DNA of 64,000 bases from CAVXGU01 sp963761615 (GTDB lineage Bacteria; Acidobacteriota; Vicinamibacteria; Vicinamibacterales; CAVVIG01). The notes beneath the pieces were generated by a model. That model ran no database searches and was not told where the DNA came from. It saw only the letters and a program-made list of their open reading frames with translations. Below, in pieces: positions 60,227 through 64,000 of this stretch. The DNA lies in assembly GCA_963761615.1 (NCBI GenBank), contig CAVXGU010000003.1, positions 1,302,001 through 1,366,000 of the forward strand, given 5' to 3'. Position 1 is the stretch's first letter, and every line of letters starts with the position of its first letter. The translations under genes and the position numbers were made by a program.

Positions 60227-61639
60227 TCAGCGTCCGGCCGCGGCGCCGCGCATGAGCAGCCGCAAGAGCAGCGGGCGGCTCCGCGCCACGTCCCGCAGGT
60301 GCGTCGTGATCGCCTGGCGCAGCTCGGGCAGCTGGCTGTTCTCGGCCGCCACCACCTGCAGCGTCATGCTGCCCATCTCGTCGGTCGACTGCTCGCCCCA
60401 GCGCACCTGACGCGGCGGGCTCGAGGGGTTGCGCCGGTTCCCCTCGGAATTGTCGTACGTGATCGTCACATCCAGCCGCGTGCCGGCGGGCAGGTCGACG
60501 TCGTGCGCGAACTGATACTGCTCCTGCCAGTTGAAGTCCCAGTCGTCGATGCCGACGAGCGTCTTCTTCGCGCCGTCGGGCAGCGTGGCCGTCATCGTCA
60601 TCGTCTTCCCGAGGTAGTGCGCGTGCGCCGAGACGCCGAAGGCGCGGACCGCGACCGGGATCACGAACGAGTCCGAGATCGCGTAGTGCTCGTCGCCCGC
60701 CGGAATGTCGATCCCGGCGAACAAGCCGAACACGGGCGGGAGCTGAATGCCGAGGAAGGTCTTCGACGGCGGCTGCTTCGCGAAGTACAGCCCCACGGTC
60801 GACGCTTCCGAGGCGGCCGTGCCCGAGGGATGGAAGTGCGTCGAGAGAATCAGGTCCGAGCCCTTCGGCACGAAGTACGCGAGGCCATCGGGGAGCAGGT
60901 GCGGCTGCGCGCCGGGCGCCCAGCCTCCGAGCGTGGTGCCCGACGCCGACCCGCCGCTCAGGCGGAAGCCGCTGCCCATGCCGCCGTCGTAGCCCGGCAG
61001 CCCGTCGCGGCCGTCCCGCGCCCGCGCCGTGCCGGTCGCGTCGAGGAAGAAGAGCGAGTGATGCGTGACCCCGCGCGCCGACGGGCGGAAGTCGACGCCC
61101 CGCACCCAGACGTCGCGATCCAGGTTGAGCGGCAGCACGAAGTTGCGGTAGAGGTCGTGCCCGGATGCGGGGACCGGGAAGGCGTCCGGCATGCGGACGA
61201 TCAGATCCGGTGCGCCGAGCTGCCAGCTGTCCGCGAACGGGGGCACGGGCGGCTGATGGCCGGGGTCGCCCTGCGGCATGCCGGCTTCCACCCACCGCTC
61301 GATCGTCGCGACGTCCGCGTCGCTCAAGCGTCGATCGCCGGCGAAGGGCACGTCGCCGCGGTCGGCCTTCCAGGGCGGCATCTGCCGGAGCCTGACGACG
61401 TTGGCGATCTGACGACCGCGGGGCCGGACGTCGGCGTAGCTCATGAGCGAGAACGGCGTCGTCTCGCCCGGCCGATGGCAGGACGTGCAGTGGCTGAAGA
61501 TGATCGGCGCCACGTCGTCGGCGAAGGTGACCGTGCGCGGCGACGATTCCTGCGCCCGGCTTCCAGGTGCCCAGAGGAGCAGCGCCGCCCCGAGGGCGGC
61601 GCCGGCCGCCGCCAGCGAGCGGGATGGTCGGGTGTTCAC
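60227..61639 (-). CDS. Secreted cytochrome c and copper type II monooxygenase-like protein
   Basis: A 470-residue exported protein. After the signal (AALGAALLLWAPGSRAQ) comes a cytochrome c motif CTSCH (Cys51, Cys54, His55) and DVAPIIFSH, as in planctomycete/acidobacterial c-type domains. From about residue 150 it resembles the peptidylglycine hydroxylating monooxygenase fold: GVTHHSLFFLD, STHFHPSGTA and SAHAHYLGKTM supply His ligands for two copper sites. The acceptor could be an alkyl or peptide substrate; function unproven. Located 78 bases after the DUF4159 gene on the same strand. Confidence 0.8.
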   Translation of the reverse strand: MNTRPSRSLAAAGAALGAALLLWAPGSRAQESSPRTVTFADDVAPIIFSHCTSCHRPGETTPFSLMSYADVRPRGRQIANVVRLRQMPPWKADRGDVPFAGDRRLSDADVATIERWVEAGMPQGDPGHQPPVPPFADSWQLGAPDLIVRMPDAFPVPASGHDLYRNFVLPLNLDRDVWVRGVDFRPSARGVTHHSLFFLDATGTARARDGRDGLPGYDGGMGSGFRLSGGSASGTTLGGWAPGAQPHLLPDGLAYFVPKGSDLILSTHFHPSGTAASEASTVGLYFAKQPPSKTFLGIQLPPVFGLFAGIDIPAGDEHYAISDSFVIPVAVRAFGVSAHAHYLGKTMTMTATLPDGAKKTLVGIDDWDFNWQEQYQFAHDVDLPAGTRLDVTITYDNSEGNRRNPSSPPRQVRWGEQSTDEMGSMTLQVVAAENSQLPELRQAITTHLRDVARSRPLLLRLLMRGAAAGR

Positions 61640-61717
61640 GGAATTGTTGGACGAGCGGACGGCCGGGGAGGTTCTTCTCGTGGCGCCGCCCGGGGGCGAC
61701 GCGGCCGGGCGGCCCCG

Positions 61718-62545
61718 TCAGTGCGTCATCGCGTAGAGGACGACGTCCATGCCGACGGCGTAGGCGTCGGGGGAGAAGCGCTCGAAGTACGCGGGATCTT
61801 CGGCTTCGCGCTCCCAGCCGTCCGGGATGTCGGTGTTGTGCACCATGAGCACCATGATGCGGCCGTGATCGTCCTCGATCGCGTGCACGTCGGGTGGACC
61901 GTCCGCCCAGCGCTCGTGGTTGCAGCCGCCGCAGCGGCGCCAGGCCTGGATGGACGCCATCTGGGGGATCTTGTCCAGGTTGAACATCATGTGCCAGATG
62001 GGGTGGTCCATCGGCACGTCGACGATCGGGTACTCCGGCAGGACCCGGCGCATCTCGTCGTTCAACTGCTCGCGCGCGAGGGAGCCGTGGTAGTCGGTGG
62101 CGAAGATGAAGCCGCCCTTCAACAGGTACTCGCGCAGGCGCGCCACTTCCTCGTCGGAGAAGTCGGCGGTGCCGCCGTCCTCCATGACGACGATCGGGCA
62201 CCTGAACAGCGCATCGTCGGTGATGCGGACGACGGCGTAGTCCGGCTCGCCCTCACCGTCCATGGTGACGGTCGCCTTGGTGAGCTCCGAGAGGCGCACG
62301 CTGAAATTGATGTCGGCGCCCGGATAGTCGGTCCGCCAGCCCGCCTTCTCGCGCCGGTTGCTGGTGAACATCAGCCGGCAGAAGTTGAAGCCGCCCTGGA
62401 AGGTGTCGGCCGTCGGGAAACGGGGAGGATCGCGGTTGAAGCCGTAGCCTCCGTGCCAGATCTGCGCGCTCACGACGCCCGCGGAGGCGGCGACGGCGAC
62501 GACAGCAAGCAACGCCTTGGAGAGGCGTTTGACGGAGGGCTGCAT
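61718..62545 (-). CDS. Exported DUF4159 protein
   Basis: A 275-residue DUF4159 protein with a signal peptide (LLAVVAVAASAGVVSA) and the domain from about residue 40: FNFCRLMFTSNRRE, VRITDDALFRCPIVVMED, GGFIFATDYHG and MVHNTDIPDGWEREAEDP. The domain has a glutamine-amidotransferase-like fold and its role is unknown; it is common in Acidobacteriota and Planctomycetota. Start ATG 62545. It may be co-transcribed with the copper monooxygenase gene. Confidence 0.85.
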   Translation of the reverse strand: MQPSVKRLSKALLAVVAVAASAGVVSAQIWHGGYGFNRDPPRFPTADTFQGGFNFCRLMFTSNRREKAGWRTDYPGADINFSVRLSELTKATVTMDGEGEPDYAVVRITDDALFRCPIVVMEDGGTADFSDEEVARLREYLLKGGFIFATDYHGSLAREQLNDEMRRVLPEYPIVDVPMDHPIWHMMFNLDKIPQMASIQAWRRCGGCNHERWADGPPDVHAIEDDHGRIMVLMVHNTDIPDGWEREAEDPAYFERFSPDAYAVGMDVVLYAMTH

Positions 62546-62631
62546 GCGAGCCTGCCCACCAGTCTACTCCTATTTCGCGACGGCGGCGGGGCGTTCCCAG
62601 GGCCCGCCGGACGGCTCGGCCCACACCGGGA

Positions 62632-62637
62632 TACAAT
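62632..62637 (+). promoter_or_regulatory. -10-like hexamer directly before tatC
   Basis: TACAAT ends eight bases before the tatC ATG at 62646, so the expected transcription start falls on or next to the initiation codon and the transcript would be leaderless. No -35 is evident. The same layout is seen before the radical SAM gene (TATAGT) and the SET-domain gene (TATTCT). Confidence 0.4.
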
Positions 62638-62645
62638 CGCATCGA

Positions 62646-63410
62646 ATGGCCGTTTTCGCGACCGCCGGTCAGCCGCACGACGACTCGTCGGCCTCCGGGC
62701 TGACGCCCCTGCTCGATCTCCTGGAGGACATCCGCCGCCGGATCTTCCGCGCCTGCCTGGCCGTCGCGGCCGGGATGGTGGTGGCGTTCATCTTCATCAA
62801 TCCCATCGTGTCGTTCGTGCTCGGGCCGACGCGCCGGGCGCTCCCGCCGGGGACGCATCTCATCTATACGAACCCGGCCGAGGCCTTCAGCCTGGACATC
62901 GACATCGCCCTGATCGCCGGGCTGGTGTTCGCGTCTCCGTTCATCGTGTACCAGCTCTGGCAGCTGATCGCGCCGGCGCTGTACGCGCGGGAGAAGAAGC
63001 TCGCCATCCCGTTCGTGCTGCTCGCGACGGGCGGCGCCCTCGGCGGCGCGGCGTTCGCGCACTACGTCGTGTTTCCCTACATGATCGCGTTCTTCGGCAC
63101 CTTCGCCACGTCGAAGCTCGCGTTCATGCCGCGCGTGGAAGACGTCTTCGACCTCTACGCGAAGATGGTCGTCGCGATGATGGGCGTGTTCCAGATTCCG
63201 ACGATCGTGACCTTCCTCGCGCGCATGGGGGTGCTGCGCGCGCGGACGCTCTGGCGCTACACGCGATACGCGATCCTCGTCATGTTCATCATCGGCGCGA
63301 TCATCACGCCGCCCGACGCGACCAGCCAGGTGATGGTGGCGCTGCCCATGGTCGGGCTGTACCTGTTCAGCGTGCTGCTCGCGTGGATCGTCCAGCCCAA
63401 GTCCCAGTAG
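62646..63410 (+). CDS. tatC: TatC, core of the twin-arginine translocase
   Basis: A 254-residue six-helix TatC: LEDIRRRIFRACLAVAAGM at the start, FSLDIDIALIAGLVFASPFIVYQLWQLIAPALYAREKK (positions 79-116), FAHYVVFPYMIAFF and IITPPDATSQVMVALPMVGLY. It recognises twin-Arg signals. Substrates in this window are MsrP and the amidohydrolase. No tatA/tatB gene adjoins it; those must be elsewhere. ATG 62646 is the only sensible start. Confidence 0.95.
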   Translation: MAVFATAGQPHDDSSASGLTPLLDLLEDIRRRIFRACLAVAAGMVVAFIFINPIVSFVLGPTRRALPPGTHLIYTNPAEAFSLDIDIALIAGLVFASPFIVYQLWQLIAPALYAREKKLAIPFVLLATGGALGGAAFAHYVVFPYMIAFFGTFATSKLAFMPRVEDVFDLYAKMVVAMMGVFQIPTIVTFLARMGVLRARTLWRYTRYAILVMFIIGAIITPPDATSQVMVALPMVGLYLFSVLLAWIVQPKSQ

Positions 63411-63435
63411 CCGCCGGGCGGGCTCTCGGAGGCCG

Positions 63436-64000
63436 ATGCGCTTCGGATGCCTGTCGATCGTCGCCGCCGTCCTGCTGGCGCTCATCCTGCCCTGGGTGTT
63501 CGCCGACCTGCTCGCGACCGCCCTCGTGAAGCTGCGGCTGAGTCAGGGCACCGCCGCCCTGCTGGTCGCCGGGATCTTCCTCGGCAGCCTGGTCAACATC
63601 CCCGTCAAGCGCATCGTGCGTCCCGAGCCGCTGCCGCGCGACGCGCTCGCCGTGTTCGGCCTGCACGGCTGGTGGCCCGCGGCCCGGCGCGTCCGTCCCG
63701 AGACCGTGGTCGCCGTGAACGTCGGCGGCTGCGTGATTCCCGTGACGCTCGCCGCGTACGAGGTGATGCGGCTCGTCGCCGTGCCCGGCGTGCTGCTGCC
63801 CCTGGCGGTGGCGACCCTCGTCAATGTCGCTGTCTGCTACCGGCTCGCCCGGCCGGTGGCCGGCGTCGGGATCGTGATGCCGACGCTCGTGCCGGCGGTC
63901 GTCGCCTGCGGCGCCGCCCTGCTGCTCGCCCCGCAGGCGGCCACGCCGGTGGCGTTCACGGCCGGCGTCGCCGGGCCGTTGATCGGCGCCGACCTGCTGC
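63436..64000 (+). CDS. DUF1614 membrane protein, 3' end outside window
   Basis: The visible 188 residues contain about five hydrophobic segments (LSIVAAVLLALILPWVFADL, AALLVAGIFLGSLVNIPV), the conserved VAVNVGGCVIPVTLAAYEV and the ending GVAGPLIGADLL, as in DUF1614 proteins. The frame is open at the window edge. Function unknown; integral membrane, no enzymatic motif. It starts 25 bases after tatC with GGAGG upstream, so the two may form an operon. Confidence 0.82.
   Translation, partial: MRFGCLSIVAAVLLALILPWVFADLLATALVKLRLSQGTAALLVAGIFLGSLVNIPVKRIVRPEPLPRDALAVFGLHGWWPAARRVRPETVVAVNVGGCVIPVTLAAYEVMRLVAVPGVLLPLAVATLVNVAVCYRLARPVAGVGIVMPTLVPAVVACGAALLLAPQAATPVAFTAGVAGPLIGADLL

Noticed and set aside
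60299..63529. 1076-codon plus-strand open frame across the monooxygenase, DUF4159 and tatC genes
   Set aside because: It is a shadow of three recognised genes in other frames; protein sequence is low-complexity Arg/Ala/Gly/Val.

Overview
The window is a high-GC (roughly two-thirds or more G+C by eye), densely coded Gram-negative chromosome segment with no transposases, integrases, phage genes or CRISPR arrays. TonB receptor, OmpA, three-part RND pumps, PadR regulators, a SpoIID/LytB-domain protein, DUF4159, a short RNA polymerase omega subunit and a group 3b [NiFe] hydrogenase together suggest an Acidobacteriota member, possibly Vicinamibacteria. This is inference: no rRNA or other decisive marker is present.

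Layout. 0-8.2 kb: end of a TonB-dependent receptor, then (minus strand) PadR regulator, TolC-like outer-membrane factor, RND pump and membrane-fusion lipoprotein. 8.3-13.7 kb: radical SAM protein, divergent SET-domain protein coupled to a small esterase, SpoIID-domain protein, and the periplasmic methionine-sulfoxide repair pair MsrP/MsrQ. 13.7-18.1 kb: second RND pump with its fusion protein. 18.2-21.7 kb: threonine dehydratase-like enzyme, a PolX-like helix-hairpin-helix fragment, initiator tRNA, a 65-residue omega subunit and a cupin. 22-26.7 kb: OmpA-family protein, divergent arsM/arsR with interlocked promoters, and a DHA2 drug exporter.

27-34 kb holds two convergent three-gene operons (glycosyltransferase, DegT aminotransferase, NAD-dependent epimerase facing methyltransferase, ATP-grasp ligase and an aldolase-like fusion protein) that look like a small glycan-decoration or natural-product locus. 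34.4-39.3 kb is a complete group 3b NAD(P)-type [NiFe] hydrogenase operon with an embedded cyclic-nucleotide-binding-domain protein and its own maturation protease. 39.5-45.5 kb is a full SUF iron-sulfur operon (sufA-B-C-D-S-U-T), with most genes touching or overlapping. 45.6-50.4 kb: RpoD-type sigma factor, M61 peptidase, serine hydrolase. 50.6 kb: ammonium transporter. 52.2-57.4 kb: short FkbM-like protein and an operon of exported amidohydrolase, class III aminotransferase and CoA-acylating semialdehyde dehydrogenase, probably for catabolism of a beta-amino acid precursor. 57.5-64 kb: ABC-2 exporter, MscS channel, copper monooxygenase/cytochrome c protein, DUF4159 protein, TatC and the start of a DUF1614 membrane protein.

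Links between regions: TatC serves the Tat signals on MsrP and the amidohydrolase, and the SUF operon beside the Fe-S-rich hydrogenase makes functional sense. Five frame-disrupting indels (sufB, sufS twice, the M61 peptidase, the serine hydrolase) fall between 39.8 and 49.9 kb, while no clear one was seen elsewhere; local sequence error is the first explanation to test.
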